DNA of 64,000 nucleotides from Cellvibrionaceae bacterium (lineage in GTDB: Bacteria; Pseudomonadota; Gammaproteobacteria; Pseudomonadales; Cellvibrionaceae): positions 372,001-436,000 of the forward strand of contig JAGKWU010000001.1 of assembly GCA_021151695.1 (NCBI GenBank), written 5' to 3'. Shown here one piece after another: positions 28,048 through 36,263 of the stretch. Below the pieces are notes generated by a model. That model ran no database searches, was not told the origin of the DNA, and worked only from the letters and a program-made list of their open reading frames with translations. Positions within the stretch are counted from its first letter, which is position 1. Each line of letters starts with the position of its first letter. A program made the translations under genes and the position numbers.

Positions 28048-28230
28048 TTACTCGTTGCTGCCTTTGTCGATCACTTTACGGCCACGGTAGAAACCGTCAG
28101 CAGTAACGTGGTGACGCAGGTGTTTTTCACCGCTGGTTGCATCTACTGACAGGGTTGGACCAGTCAGAGCATCGTGAGAACGACGCATGTCACGCTTGGA
28201 ACGGGATTTTTTGTTTTGTTGTACAGCCAT
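28048..28230 (-). CDS. rpmF: 50S ribosomal protein L32
   Basis: A 60-residue basic ribosomal protein beginning MAVQQNKKSRSKRDMRRSHD, the canonical L32 sequence. The zinc-finger cysteines found in some bacteria are absent, which is normal for proteobacteria. It is encoded between yceD and plsX in a conserved operon that links ribosome and membrane-lipid production. A GGAG-type ribosome site precedes the ATG. Confidence 0.98.
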   Translation of the reverse strand: MAVQQNKKSRSKRDMRRSHDALTGPTLSVDATSGEKHLRHHVTADGFYRGRKVIDKGSNE

Positions 28231-28289
28231 GGGGTCTACTCCTATTTACTTACTCGTTGGAACCGAGGCGCCTCTGCGATCAGGATTCC

Positions 28290-28826
28290 CTAATCTTGTT
28301 TCGGCGAGCTCTTAAGTTGCTCCAACACCTGAAATGGGTTTTTAGCTTTCTTTACCTCAACCGGTTTTCCACTGCTAAAAAGCTGACGATCAACGCACTG
28401 CTCTTCGTGGTAGGCAACCGCGGGTAAACTCAATAGCATTTCCTCTTCGATCATCTCGTAGAAGTCTGCCAAACCTTCACCAACTATCCAGGGATCAAGG
28501 GATTCTGGCAGTTTTTCTGCCTCTTCCTCATCCCACACTACAGCCAGGGAAATATCACTTTCAACCGGAACACTTACCTGCTCAAGGCAGCGCTGACAAA
28601 CCAAAGTAAGATCAGCAGATGCATGGCCGGTAATGACCTTTTTCTTCTCCTCACTAATACCAAATGCCAGATCCACCTGCAGATCACCAGAGGTATCCTG
28701 CACAGCTTCAGCCAAACGCGGAAGCGCTTTTACAGGCACAAAACCCTGAAGAGAAATGCCTTGTTGGGCAAATTTTCGCGGGTCGCCCTGCTTTGGCAAA
28801 GGCTTTAATGAGGGGGTCTTAAACAT
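28290..28826 (-). CDS. yceD: YceD/DUF177 family protein (23S rRNA accumulation protein)
   Basis: A 178-residue acidic protein. The family core includes GISLQGFVPVKALPRLAEAV, LVCQRCLEQVSVPVESD and SLPAVAYHEEQC. YceD is needed for normal 23S rRNA levels in E. coli and plants; its biochemical role is unknown. A near-consensus promoter ends only nine bases before the ATG, and there is no other Met near the N-terminus, so the mRNA may start at or within a few bases of the start codon. Confidence 0.93.
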   Translation of the reverse strand: MFKTPSLKPLPKQGDPRKFAQQGISLQGFVPVKALPRLAEAVQDTSGDLQVDLAFGISEEKKKVITGHASADLTLVCQRCLEQVSVPVESDISLAVVWDEEEAEKLPESLDPWIVGEGLADFYEMIEEEMLLSLPAVAYHEEQCVDRQLFSSGKPVEVKKAKNPFQVLEQLKSSPKQD

Positions 28827-28835
28827 AAGCGCGCC

Positions 28836-28864
28836 ATAATAGGGATCTACCCTGCGTCTGTCAA
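28836..28864 (-). promoter_or_regulatory. Near-consensus sigma70 promoter of the yceD-rpmF-plsX-fab operon
   Basis: On the minus strand TTGACA (28864-28859) and TATTAT (28841-28836) have an ideal 17-bp spacer. Transcription should start at about 28829-28826; the yceD ATG is at 28826. There is no room for a ribosome binding site. Confidence 0.8.
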
Positions 28865-28958
28865 AGAAAAACTCGTAAAATAGCGCTATTTAGTGGTTGG
28901 GCAGTAGAATCCACCCCTTATTTATGGTTTTGACTTATCAGGAGGCTCATCAATAGCC

Positions 28959-29564
28959 ATGCAAACCATCCTGCTCGCGTCCAGTTCACGCTATCGCCGC
29001 CAACTTCTCAGCCGCCTGGGATTAGCTTTTGAGCATCGCGCCCCAGATGTAGATGAAGCAGCACTCCCTGGCGAAACCGCTGAGCAACTGGTTTCCCGCC
29101 TGGCTAAAGCCAAGGCAAGCGCCCTCACCCATTTATATCCGAACGCACTGATAATTGGCTCCGATCAGGTAGCCGTGCTGGATAATCAGATCATAGGAAA
29201 GCCGCACACTCACGAACGCGCACAGGCACAGCTTCACGCCGCCAGTGGCAAAACAGTACGATTCAAAACCGGTCTCTGCCTGCTGAACAGCTCAACAGGA
29301 CACAGCCAGCTAGCAGTAGAGGAGCTCAGCGTTTCTTTCCGTTTGCTGACCCATGAGCAAATTGACCAATACCTGCATAGAGAACAACCCTATGACTGCG
29401 CCGGCAGCTTTAAATGTGAGGGATTGGGAATAGCGCTATTTACAGGAATGACAGGCAATGACCCTAATACGCTCATCGGCCTTCCATTAATCCGCCTGAC
29501 AGACATGCTAATTAATGAAGGTGTAGACCCACTGGCAGCAAACCATAGCTCTAGCTCTCCCTGA
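28959..29564 (+). CDS. Maf/YceF-type nucleotide pyrophosphatase
   Basis: House-cleaning enzyme of the Maf family that hydrolyses non-canonical or modified nucleoside triphosphates; YceF-type members prefer m7GTP. The 201 residues start with LLASSSRYRRQLLSRLG and contain GSDQVAVLDNQIIGKP and YDCAGSFKCEG, which are family signatures. The AGGAGG motif lies 13 bases before the ATG, somewhat far. It is divergent from yceD, as in E. coli, and its 3' end overlaps the HAD gene by 14 bp in convergent orientation. Confidence 0.92.
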   Translation: MQTILLASSSRYRRQLLSRLGLAFEHRAPDVDEAALPGETAEQLVSRLAKAKASALTHLYPNALIIGSDQVAVLDNQIIGKPHTHERAQAQLHAASGKTVRFKTGLCLLNSSTGHSQLAVEELSVSFRLLTHEQIDQYLHREQPYDCAGSFKCEGLGIALFTGMTGNDPNTLIGLPLIRLTDMLINEGVDPLAANHSSSSP

Positions 29565-30201
29565 TACGATGCCAACCTAATAGCTCGTCAAACTGATCCA
29601 GACACAATTCCGGAGCATAAGGATGCAATCTATCTATATGGTGCGCTCCATAGCTCACAGCTATACGAGGCATACCTATCACTCTGGCCATTTCCATATC
29701 GTATTCGGTGTCGCCAATCATGACAGCACGTGAAGCACCTACTGAAAATAAAGTCAACAACTCCTCGAGCATCAATGGATGAGGCTTGGAGGCCGTCTCG
29801 TCAGCGCAACGGGTTGCATCAAAGTAATCGTCCATAGCCAAATCGCGCAGTATGCGATCTAATCCTTTGCGGCTCTTGCCGGTCGCTACAGCCAACTGAT
29901 GACCCTGGCTACGCAACTCAGCCAAAGTTTCCTGGACTTTTGGAAAAAAATCAGACGACTTTTCTTCATCAAGACGAATGAAGTGCGACGCATAAAAATC
30001 ACGCACCTGATTGCGCTCAACCTGAGATGCAGCGGGAAATAAACTATGAATGGCCTCCGGCAGCCCTAAGCCTATAATGTTATGAACAGCTGCATCAGCC
30101 AGAGGCTCCCAGCCCATATCACGAACAGCAAAATGCATGGAGTGGGTAATTTTGGCCTTGGAATCGATCAGAGTGCCATCCCAGTCAAAGATAAATAGCA
30201 A
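29551..30201 (-). CDS. HAD-superfamily hydrolase (phosphoglycolate phosphatase-like)
   Basis: A 216-residue phosphatase with the HAD motif I DWDGTLIDS (nucleophile Asp6), the helical cap, VATGKSRKGLDRIL near motif II and the motif IV GDTEYDMEMAR. It belongs to the Gph-like group and is encoded 12 bp after rluC, a common pairing in pseudomonads. The substrate cannot be deduced; a sugar phosphate or phosphoglycolate is likely. Confidence 0.9.
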   Translation of the reverse strand: MLFIFDWDGTLIDSKAKITHSMHFAVRDMGWEPLADAAVHNIIGLGLPEAIHSLFPAASQVERNQVRDFYASHFIRLDEEKSSDFFPKVQETLAELRSQGHQLAVATGKSRKGLDRILRDLAMDDYFDATRCADETASKPHPLMLEELLTLFSVGASRAVMIGDTEYDMEMARVIGMPRIAVSYGAHHIDRLHPYAPELCLDQFDELLGWHRIRES

Positions 30202-30213
30202 ATAAACCTCCGA

Positions 30214-31227
30214 TTAGACCAACGGTGAGAGCTGATTGATAACAGAAGCCAGATCATCAGCCAGTGGCGCTTTTACAAATGTCTTTTCAGCAGCTTCGGG
30301 CAAGTAGAACCCCAGCTCGGCAGCATGCAAAAACAGCCGCCTCACTCCCAGAGCTTTCATCTCTTTATTGATATCATCGCTACCGTATTTTTCATCGCCC
30401 ACGAGGCTGTGCCCCATGTATTGGGCATGAACGCGAATCTGATGCGTCCGCCCGGTGATGGGGCGAGCCTCCACCAAAGAGCAATTGGTAAAGCTTTGCA
30501 GCAACTTGAACTCAGTCAGGCTCGGCTTGCCGGTGGGATCGACTTTGACGACACGCTCATCATTGGCCACCTCCAGCTTTAATAAAGGCGCATCCACCCG
30601 GCGACAACTTTTGGGCCACTGCCCTATCACCAGAGCCTGATACACCTTGGTAATGCCGCTTGCGCTTTTTTCACGGAGCGCCGCCTGCAAATGGCGAAGC
30701 ATGCTGCGTTTTTTCGCCACCATAATGCAGCCGGAAGTATCGCGATCCAAACGGTGGATAAGTTCAAGATAGCGTGCCTCGGGGCGCATCTGCCGCAGGG
30801 TTTCAATTAACCCCAAACTGACACCGCTGCCACCATGCACAGCTAAACCGGGCGGCTTATTGATAACCAGCAGGCCATCATTTTCAAAGAGAACAGAAGA
30901 CTCCAGCAAACGCGTCATGACATTGCTGGGTTTGGCCACAGGCTCTCGCTCAGCCATACGAACCGGCGGAACACGCACTTCGTCACCGGCGCAGAGCTTA
31001 TATTCCGGCTTGGTACGCCCTTTATTTACACGAACCTCGCCCTTGCGAATGACATTGTAAATGCGGGATTTAGGTACACCTTTAAGCCTGGCCATCAAAA
31101 AGTTATCGAGACGCTGGCCGGCCATATCCTCATCAATCACCACAAAACTCACCTGAACAGGTAAATCAGCGGGTGGCGATGACGGTTTTTTGGGGGGAGA
31201 TTGGGGCTTTTTCATGACGCGCATCAT
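30214..31227 (-). CDS. rluC: 23S rRNA pseudouridine synthase RluC
   Basis: Makes pseudouridine at 955, 2504 and 2580 of 23S rRNA in E. coli. An N-terminal S4 RNA-binding domain (RLDNFLMARLKGVPKSRIYN) precedes the RluA-type catalytic domain with the Asp in LIHRLDRDTSGC and RTHQIRVHAQYMGH. Start choice is uncertain: ATG codons at 31227, 31224 and 31215 are possible, and none has a strong ribosome site. It is divergent from rne, the conserved partner in gammaproteobacteria. Confidence 0.93.
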   Translation of the reverse strand: MMRVMKKPQSPPKKPSSPPADLPVQVSFVVIDEDMAGQRLDNFLMARLKGVPKSRIYNVIRKGEVRVNKGRTKPEYKLCAGDEVRVPPVRMAEREPVAKPSNVMTRLLESSVLFENDGLLVINKPPGLAVHGGSGVSLGLIETLRQMRPEARYLELIHRLDRDTSGCIMVAKKRSMLRHLQAALREKSASGITKVYQALVIGQWPKSCRRVDAPLLKLEVANDERVVKVDPTGKPSLTEFKLLQSFTNCSLVEARPITGRTHQIRVHAQYMGHSLVGDEKYGSDDINKEMKALGVRRLFLHAAELGFYLPEAAEKTFVKAPLADDLASVINQLSPLV

Positions 31228-31640
31228 ACCCCAACAAAGCGCGCTAAGCACTTGAGATTGCTGGTATTCCCGATAGCTGCTATAGTCAATGAGCTGTTAC
31301 AGGCTGGTTTCCGGGTCACACGGTTGTCATATACAACTAAAGCGTACCACTAGGAAATACCGCTGCCAGCAGAGCACTCCCACAGGGTCACGCCCAAGAG
31401 CAAAAGGCCGGTGGGAATGCCGCAAAAACCAATGGGGTGACCTGGCTACCAATAGTTTCAGGCACCTTAACAATTGCGCTGTCGATATGACGTTATTGTT
31501 AATACCTAAGTTTTGTTGAGCTCTGCTGTCTATTTGTGAGTTATTGGTGTTGTTTACTATGGATTCGAGGCAATAGCGCCCGATTAATCCGAGACATATT
31601 GACTGTTTACACTTGAATCACGCGCTAAGCATTAACTTTA
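31228..31640. promoter_or_regulatory. rluC/rne divergent upstream region, no gene
   Basis: No ORF here has coding character. It contains the presumed rluC promoter on the minus strand and the upstream side of the rne promoter. Nothing else is recognised. Confidence 0.4.
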
Positions 31641-32004
31641 TATAATGATTATAACCGCCTGATTCCTAACTGGTTTAGCCCTTAAGGCACCAGTCAGCTG
31701 TTGATAGCTGTGTCGCAAATGGATGCAAGCCATTTGCTAACTGGCGACAAGCCAGCCAAATAACAACTCGACAAAAACAAGCACATATAGACCCAGTAAA
31801 CTTTGTTTACTATGCGAGTCAAATGGGAGCGCCTTAATCTTAAGGCAAGCATTTCAGGCGCTGGATAGCGACCACCTGATCAACCCGCCAACCGCTGTTG
31901 CGAGCACCTTGTGTAGCGCAGCAGTCTATTAGGTTGCACAAAATTATTGGCATTAACCTTATCGTTAGTATTGCCTGCGCATTCACTAACCGATTAGGTA
32001 ACCC
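31641..32004 (+). promoter_or_regulatory. Candidate rne promoter -10 and long structured 5' leader
   Basis: A perfect TATAAT at 31641-31646 is followed by about 350 bases without a gene before the rne ATG. E. coli rne has a leader of similar length through which RNase E controls its own mRNA. Two tandem hairpins are obvious: GCAAATGG/CCATTTGC at 31715-31737, extended by TGTCGC/GCGACA (31711-31749), and CTGGC/GCCAG at 31741-31755. The two folds are mutually exclusive where they overlap at 31744-31749. No good -35 box at 16-18 bp is seen. Confidence 0.5.
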
Positions 32005-34818
32005 ATGAAAAGAATGCTTATTAATGCAACTCAACCGGAAGAGTTGCGCGTCGCGCTGGTGGATGGCCAATGGCTATATGACTTGGACATCGAAAACCGC
32101 AACCGCGAACAAAAAAAATCCAACATCTACAAAGGCCGCATCACCCGCGTAGAGCCCAGCCTGGAAGCTGCGTTTGTTGACTACGGTGCGGAGCGTCACG
32201 GCTTCCTCCCCCTGAAAGAAATTTCCCGCGAATATTTCACCAAAAACCCCAACGATTCCGATGGCCGGATCAAGATCAAAGACGTCTTGAAAGAAGGCAC
32301 GGAAGTTATCGTTCAAGTTGACAAAGAAGAGCGTGGCAACAAAGGGGCCGCCCTTACGACCTTTATTAGTTTGGCCGGCCGCTACCTGGTATTAATGCCA
32401 AACAATCCCCGCGCTGGCGGAATTTCGCGTCGCATCGAAGGCGAAGAGCGCGCCGACCTTAAAGATGCACTGGGCGCCATCGAAGTACCACAAGGCATGG
32501 GCGTTATCATACGCACTGCCGGTGTAGGCCGTAGCGCCGAAGAATTGCAGTGGGATTTAAATTACCTGTTGCAACTTTGGGACTCCATCGACAGTGCCGC
32601 CAAGCGCCTGCCCGCCCCCGAATTTTTATTCCAGGAAAGCAACGTTATCATTCGCGCTATCCGCGATTATCTGCGCCAGGACATCGGTGAAGTCATTGTC
32701 GATAACAAAGAAGCTTTTGATCTGGCATCAACTTTTATCCAGCAAGTAATGCCCAATTACCGCAGCAAGGTAAAGCTGTATCAAGACGACATTCCACTGT
32801 TCAATCGCTACCAAATTGAAAGCCAGATCGAGACAGCCTTCCAGCGCGAAGTGAAATTACCCTCCGGCGGCTCCATCGTGATCGATGTGACCGAAGCCAT
32901 GGTAGCTATCGATATCAACTCATCGCGCGCCACCAAGGGTGGCGATATTGAAGAAACCGCGCTGCAAACCAACCTGGAAGCTGCCGATGAAATTGCCCGT
33001 CAATTGCGCTTGCGCGATATGGGCGGTCTGGTGGTTATCGACTTTATCGATATGCAACCCGTGCGCAATCAACGCGAAGTAGAAAACCGCGTTCGCGATG
33101 CACTACTGATGGACCGCGCTCGCGTCCAGATAGGTCGCATTTCCCGTTTCGGCCTTTTGGAAATGTCGCGCCAACGCTTACGCCCCTCACTGGGTGAGAC
33201 CCACTCCAAAGTTTGCCCTCGCTGCGAAGGCCAAGGCACTATTCGCGGCACCCGCTCTTTGGCACTGTCTATTTTGCGCCTGGTGGAAGACGAGGCACAG
33301 AAAGAACGCAGCGTAGAGATCCGCGCAATCTGCCCGATTTCCGTAGCAACTTACTTGCTCAATGAGAAGCGTAAAACTATTTCCAGCATCGAAATGCGCA
33401 ACAACACTCGCGTGGTGATTGTACCTAGCGCGGACCTGATGACTCCTCACTTCGAAGTTCAACGCCTGCGCGATGACGACGAAGGCACACTGGAAACCAG
33501 CTACAAAATCGTCGCTCATGTAGAAGAAAGCAAAGAGGACGAAGAGGAAATCAACAACAAGCCGGTAACAGTACATAAACCAGCCGTGCAGCCCAACTCG
33601 CCAACCCAACCAGCTCCCGAGCCAGCCAAGAAGCCCGGCCTGATGGCTCGCCTGCTGACCTCCATATCATCTATTTTTGGCGGCGAAACTGAAGAGAAAA
33701 ACAAAACATCACGCCGTGATGGTCGCAACAACCGCAACCGTGGCCAGAGCCGCAATCGTCGCGAACGCGGACGTCGCGAGCGTAAAGATGATCGCGAAAT
33801 TATTGATAACTTGACTCGTCCAGCCGGCGAGAACACTGAAGTGCGCGAAACTCGTGAACCCCGCCAAGGCCGCAATCAGCAACGCGAGCAACGCAACGAG
33901 AACACCGAAGGCGCCAATGAAAATCGCGGCAACAGAGGCAATCGTCAACCACGCGAACATCGTGAGCCACGAGAAAATCGCGAGCCACGTGAGCAGCGCG
34001 AAAACCGTGAGCCGCGGGAACAACGTGAGCCTCGCGAACCACGCGAACCACGCGAAAATCGTCGCCCCCCAGTTGCCGAAGAGTTGGCGGAAAACATAGT
34101 CACAACAAATGATGCAGATAATGCACAATTTGATGGTGATGATGATCGCCCCGCAAAACGTCCCGCTGGTCGCCGTACGCGCTCGCAACAACGTCGCCGC
34201 TCACGCCGCGATGATGATTCCACAGCTGAAACCAACAATGAAAATGCAGCAACAGAATCTGCCGAATTGCAACCAACAAATACCGCATCGGAAACTGAGG
34301 CCCCGGTCGTAACGCAAGAGCAAGCAGCGACTGCGCAAGCACCAGCAGAAAAGCACGACCTGTCTGCACTGGAATCCAATTTGGCAGCCGCCATTTCAGA
34401 AACCAGATTGCAGCAATCTGAAGCGATTGTTTTTGAAAAATCCACAGAAACACTTCCGGAAGCTGTTGCCGCAGCTGAACCGGCAATCAAAATAGAGCAA
34501 AGTATTTCATCTGAGGGTAAAACTTCTGAAATTGTACCCGCTTCAGAAGAAATCGCCGTAAATGAAACTCAACCCGCAGACGCTATTGTTGATAATGCGC
34601 CTCCAGCACGAGCAAGCAATGATCCGCGCAGGGCACCAAAACCTGTGGCAAATATCCAGATCGTTACTGAATCACCTGCACGTCAGCAATCACGCGCACT
34701 AGATACCAGCTTGCCACCAAGCGTTGAGCACAATCCACGCCCTATCGCTCGCCCCGCCAATGATCCTCGCCTTGCAAAGCAAGAATCAGCGGCCGCAACA
34801 ACAGACACCGAAGAGTAA
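32005..34818 (+). CDS. rne: Ribonuclease E
   Basis: The essential endonuclease of mRNA decay and rRNA/tRNA maturation and the scaffold of the RNA degradosome. Of 937 residues, the first 510 or so form the catalytic half with the S1 domain (about 39-119). The catalytic Asp303 and Asp346 and the zinc-link Cys404/Cys407 (CPRCEGQG) fall at exactly the E. coli positions. The C-terminal half is disordered, Arg/Glu-rich, then acidic and Pro-rich. Residues about 646-690 consist of repeated REPRE(N/Q) units. A terminator follows the stop. Confidence 0.97.
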   Translation: MKRMLINATQPEELRVALVDGQWLYDLDIENRNREQKKSNIYKGRITRVEPSLEAAFVDYGAERHGFLPLKEISREYFTKNPNDSDGRIKIKDVLKEGTEVIVQVDKEERGNKGAALTTFISLAGRYLVLMPNNPRAGGISRRIEGEERADLKDALGAIEVPQGMGVIIRTAGVGRSAEELQWDLNYLLQLWDSIDSAAKRLPAPEFLFQESNVIIRAIRDYLRQDIGEVIVDNKEAFDLASTFIQQVMPNYRSKVKLYQDDIPLFNRYQIESQIETAFQREVKLPSGGSIVIDVTEAMVAIDINSSRATKGGDIEETALQTNLEAADEIARQLRLRDMGGLVVIDFIDMQPVRNQREVENRVRDALLMDRARVQIGRISRFGLLEMSRQRLRPSLGETHSKVCPRCEGQGTIRGTRSLALSILRLVEDEAQKERSVEIRAICPISVATYLLNEKRKTISSIEMRNNTRVVIVPSADLMTPHFEVQRLRDDDEGTLETSYKIVAHVEESKEDEEEINNKPVTVHKPAVQPNSPTQPAPEPAKKPGLMARLLTSISSIFGGETEEKNKTSRRDGRNNRNRGQSRNRRERGRRERKDDREIIDNLTRPAGENTEVRETREPRQGRNQQREQRNENTEGANENRGNRGNRQPREHREPRENREPREQRENREPREQREPREPREPRENRRPPVAEELAENIVTTNDADNAQFDGDDDRPAKRPAGRRTRSQQRRRSRRDDDSTAETNNENAATESAELQPTNTASETEAPVVTQEQAATAQAPAEKHDLSALESNLAAAISETRLQQSEAIVFEKSTETLPEAVAAAEPAIKIEQSISSEGKTSEIVPASEEIAVNETQPADAIVDNAPPARASNDPRRAPKPVANIQIVTESPARQQSRALDTSLPPSVEHNPRPIARPANDPRLAKQESAAATTDTEE
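33940..34071 (+). repeat. Arg-Glu-Pro repeat tract inside the RNase E C-terminal half
   Basis: Roughly eight degenerate copies of a 12-15-base unit encode REPRE-type repeats (REPREN, REPREQ, REPREP). Different synonymous codons are used, so the repeat is selected at the protein level or is an old expansion. Confidence 0.8.
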
Positions 34819-34869
34819 ACATTGAACAGATTCTTATCCGCTCAATGAATTGATATAGGGCAAGTCAAA

Positions 34870-34906
34870 CAAAAGGTCGAATATAAATTCGGCCTTTTGT
34901 TTTTTT
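34870..34906 (+). terminator. Intrinsic terminator after rne
   Basis: An 11-bp stem AAAGGTCGAAT / ATTCGGCCTTT with one G-U pair and an ATAA loop, followed by G and seven T. Confidence 0.85.
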
Positions 34907-34960
34907 AAATACCTTAAAAGCAAAAAGTTAGGTTGAGACAACTTTTTTATTAATTGTCGC

Positions 34961-34988
34961 TTGCTCAATACGAAAACCTATGTATAAT
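34961..34988 (+). promoter_or_regulatory. Promoter of tRNA-Ser
   Basis: TTGCTC (34961-34966), 16-bp spacer, TATAAT (34983-34988). A GC-rich stretch, GCGCC, follows the -10 box, as in stringently controlled stable-RNA promoters. Mature tRNA starts at 35001. Confidence 0.7.
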
Positions 34989-35000
34989 TTGCGCCACAAC

Positions 35001-35091
35001 GGAAGGGTGGCAGAGTGGTTTAATGCACCGGTCTTGAAAACCGGCGTAGGTTTATAGCCTACCCAGGGTTCAAATCCCTGCCCTTCCGCCA
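35001..35091 (+). tRNA. tRNA-Ser (anticodon UGA)
   Basis: A 91-base type II tRNA including the encoded CCA. The acceptor stem GGAAGGG pairs with CCCTTCC. The anticodon loop CTTGAAA gives TGA, flanked by the CCGGT / ACCGG stem. The long variable arm folds as GTAGG-TTTATAG-CCTAC. The T loop reads GTTCAAATC. It is followed at once by a terminator, so it is a single-gene transcript. Confidence 0.98.
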
Positions 35092-35096
35092 TATTT

Positions 35097-35124
35097 AAAA
35101 GGCACCTTTTCAGGTGCCTTTTTT
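35097..35124 (+). terminator. Intrinsic terminator after tRNA-Ser
   Basis: AAAAGGCACC-TTTTCA-GGTGCCTTTT with a continuing T run. Confidence 0.9.
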
Positions 35125-35178
35125 ATTTTTAGCGATTACAATTCATTCAATCATCTATTGCACGAGCCTTGTATTACG

Positions 35179-35571
35179 ATGATTTTTTCTATAGCCGTTT
35201 ACGCAGCCCCCTACTCATCACAATCAAGCTATAGCGCCTATCGTTTTGCATCTGCATTATTGAGTGAAGGCCACACGCTATACCGTGTATTTTTTTATTG
35301 CGATGGAGTTCATGCAGCATCAGATTTAGCCACGCCGCCACAAGACGAACCCCAATTAACTCAAGCCTGGCAAACCTTAGCCAAAAAGCACCAGGTTGAT
35401 TTAGTGGTATGTATCGCAGCAGCACTAAAACGTGGCCTATTCAACACGCAAGAGGCAGCCAGATACGAAAAGAAGGCAAGCAATTTAGCGCAAGGCTTTG
35501 AACTCAGCGGATTAGGCCAATTGGTAGACGCAGCCATTACCTCCGATAGACTCATTACATTTGGCTCCTGA
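35179..35571 (+). CDS. tusD: Sulfur-relay protein TusD (DsrE-like)
   Basis: Accepts persulfide sulfur from TusA and passes it to TusE for 2-thiouridine at the wobble position of tRNA Lys, Glu and Gln. It has 130 residues; the essential cysteine is Cys78 (DLVVCIAAALKRGLF), the same number as in E. coli. I start at the ATG at 35179 (MIFSIAVYAAP); a TTG seven codons upstream is rejected. It is the first gene of tusDCB-tusE and overlaps the region before the tusC ATG tightly. Confidence 0.95.
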   Translation: MIFSIAVYAAPYSSQSSYSAYRFASALLSEGHTLYRVFFYCDGVHAASDLATPPQDEPQLTQAWQTLAKKHQVDLVVCIAAALKRGLFNTQEAARYEKKASNLAQGFELSGLGQLVDAAITSDRLITFGS

Positions 35572-35572
35572 C

Positions 35573-35947
35573 ATGAGCACCAGAACCCCCAAAAAAATAC
35601 TCTTTATCAGCCGACATTCACCCTATGGCTCATCGCTGGCAAAAGATGCTTTAGATGCTATATTAGCCACGTCTGCTTACGAGCAAGATATAGCACTCTT
35701 GTTCATGGATGACGGCATCTTCCAGCTTTTGTCATCCCAACAAGCAGAGCATATAGAGCAAAAAAGCTTTTCCGCCCAACTGCAAGCGCTCTCGCTGTAT
35801 GAAATAGACCGAGTCTATGCGCATCAGGAATCAATGGAAAAGCGCCAAATAACAATAAACGATCTGAGCCTTGATAACATTCAGGTAATTAACAACCTCG
35901 AAATTATTAAACTTATGGCTGAGCAGGATCACCTACTGAGCTTCTGA
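35573..35947 (+). CDS. tusC: Sulfur-relay protein TusC (DsrF-like)
   Basis: The second subunit of the TusBCD heterohexamer. It has 124 residues. The DsrE/F fold is visible as ILFISRHSPYGSSLAKDALDAILATSA and IALLFMDDGIFQLL. TusC carries no catalytic Cys, as in E. coli. The ATG at 35573 lies one base after the tusD stop, so translation is coupled. A TTG at 35561 is in frame but would lengthen the protein unnecessarily. Confidence 0.94.
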   Translation: MSTRTPKKILFISRHSPYGSSLAKDALDAILATSAYEQDIALLFMDDGIFQLLSSQQAEHIEQKSFSAQLQALSLYEIDRVYAHQESMEKRQITINDLSLDNIQVINNLEIIKLMAEQDHLLSF

Positions 35948-35948
35948 T

Positions 35949-36257
35949 ATGAGCACTCTGCACACAGTCAACAAGTCGCCTTTTACACATAACACGCTTG
36001 TGTCATGCCTTCAGGTGTGCGGCGATAGCGACGCGATTTTATTGCTGGAGGATGGTGTACTTGCAGGAATTAAAGGAGCCCCCTGCACAGAAGAAATGTC
36101 CGCGGCCATTACAAAAGGCATAAAAATATTTGCGCTGATGCATGATGCCCAGGCACGCGGCTTATCAGAAAAAATTCGCGCAGACATTCAAATGACAGAT
36201 TACAACGGTTTCGTTCAATTAAGCCTGGAACATCGCAGCGTACAAAGCTGGTATTGA
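35949..36257 (+). CDS. tusB: Sulfur-relay protein TusB (DsrH-like)
   Basis: The third subunit of the TusBCD complex. The 102 residues match DsrH/TusB: MSTLHTVNKSPF at the start, DAILLLEDGVLA in the middle, and the YNGFVQLSLEHRSVQSWY terminus. The ATG lies one base after the tusC stop. The three genes are in the same order as in E. coli and in sulfur-oxidising dsrEFH operons, but nearby dsrAB is absent, so a tRNA role is expected. Confidence 0.94.
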   Translation: MSTLHTVNKSPFTHNTLVSCLQVCGDSDAILLLEDGVLAGIKGAPCTEEMSAAITKGIKIFALMHDAQARGLSEKIRADIQMTDYNGFVQLSLEHRSVQSWY

Positions 36258-36263
36258 GCCTAT

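Noticed and set aside
31252..31600. A hidden small gene between rluC and rne
   Set aside because: Short frames exist (for example 31289-31519) but have no ribosome site, poor codon use and no domain.
33940..34071. Possible CRISPR array or satellite repeat
   Set aside because: The units are short, in frame and encode REPRE repeats of RNase E; there are no spacers.
33945..34490. Ser/Arg-rich and hydrophobic open frames antisense to the rne 3' half
   Set aside because: Low-complexity sequence in rne produces long spurious frames on the other strand.
35158..35178. An extended N-terminus for TusD from a TTG start
   Set aside because: The extra residues do not match the family, and the ATG at 35179 places the catalytic Cys at position 78 as in E. 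coli.
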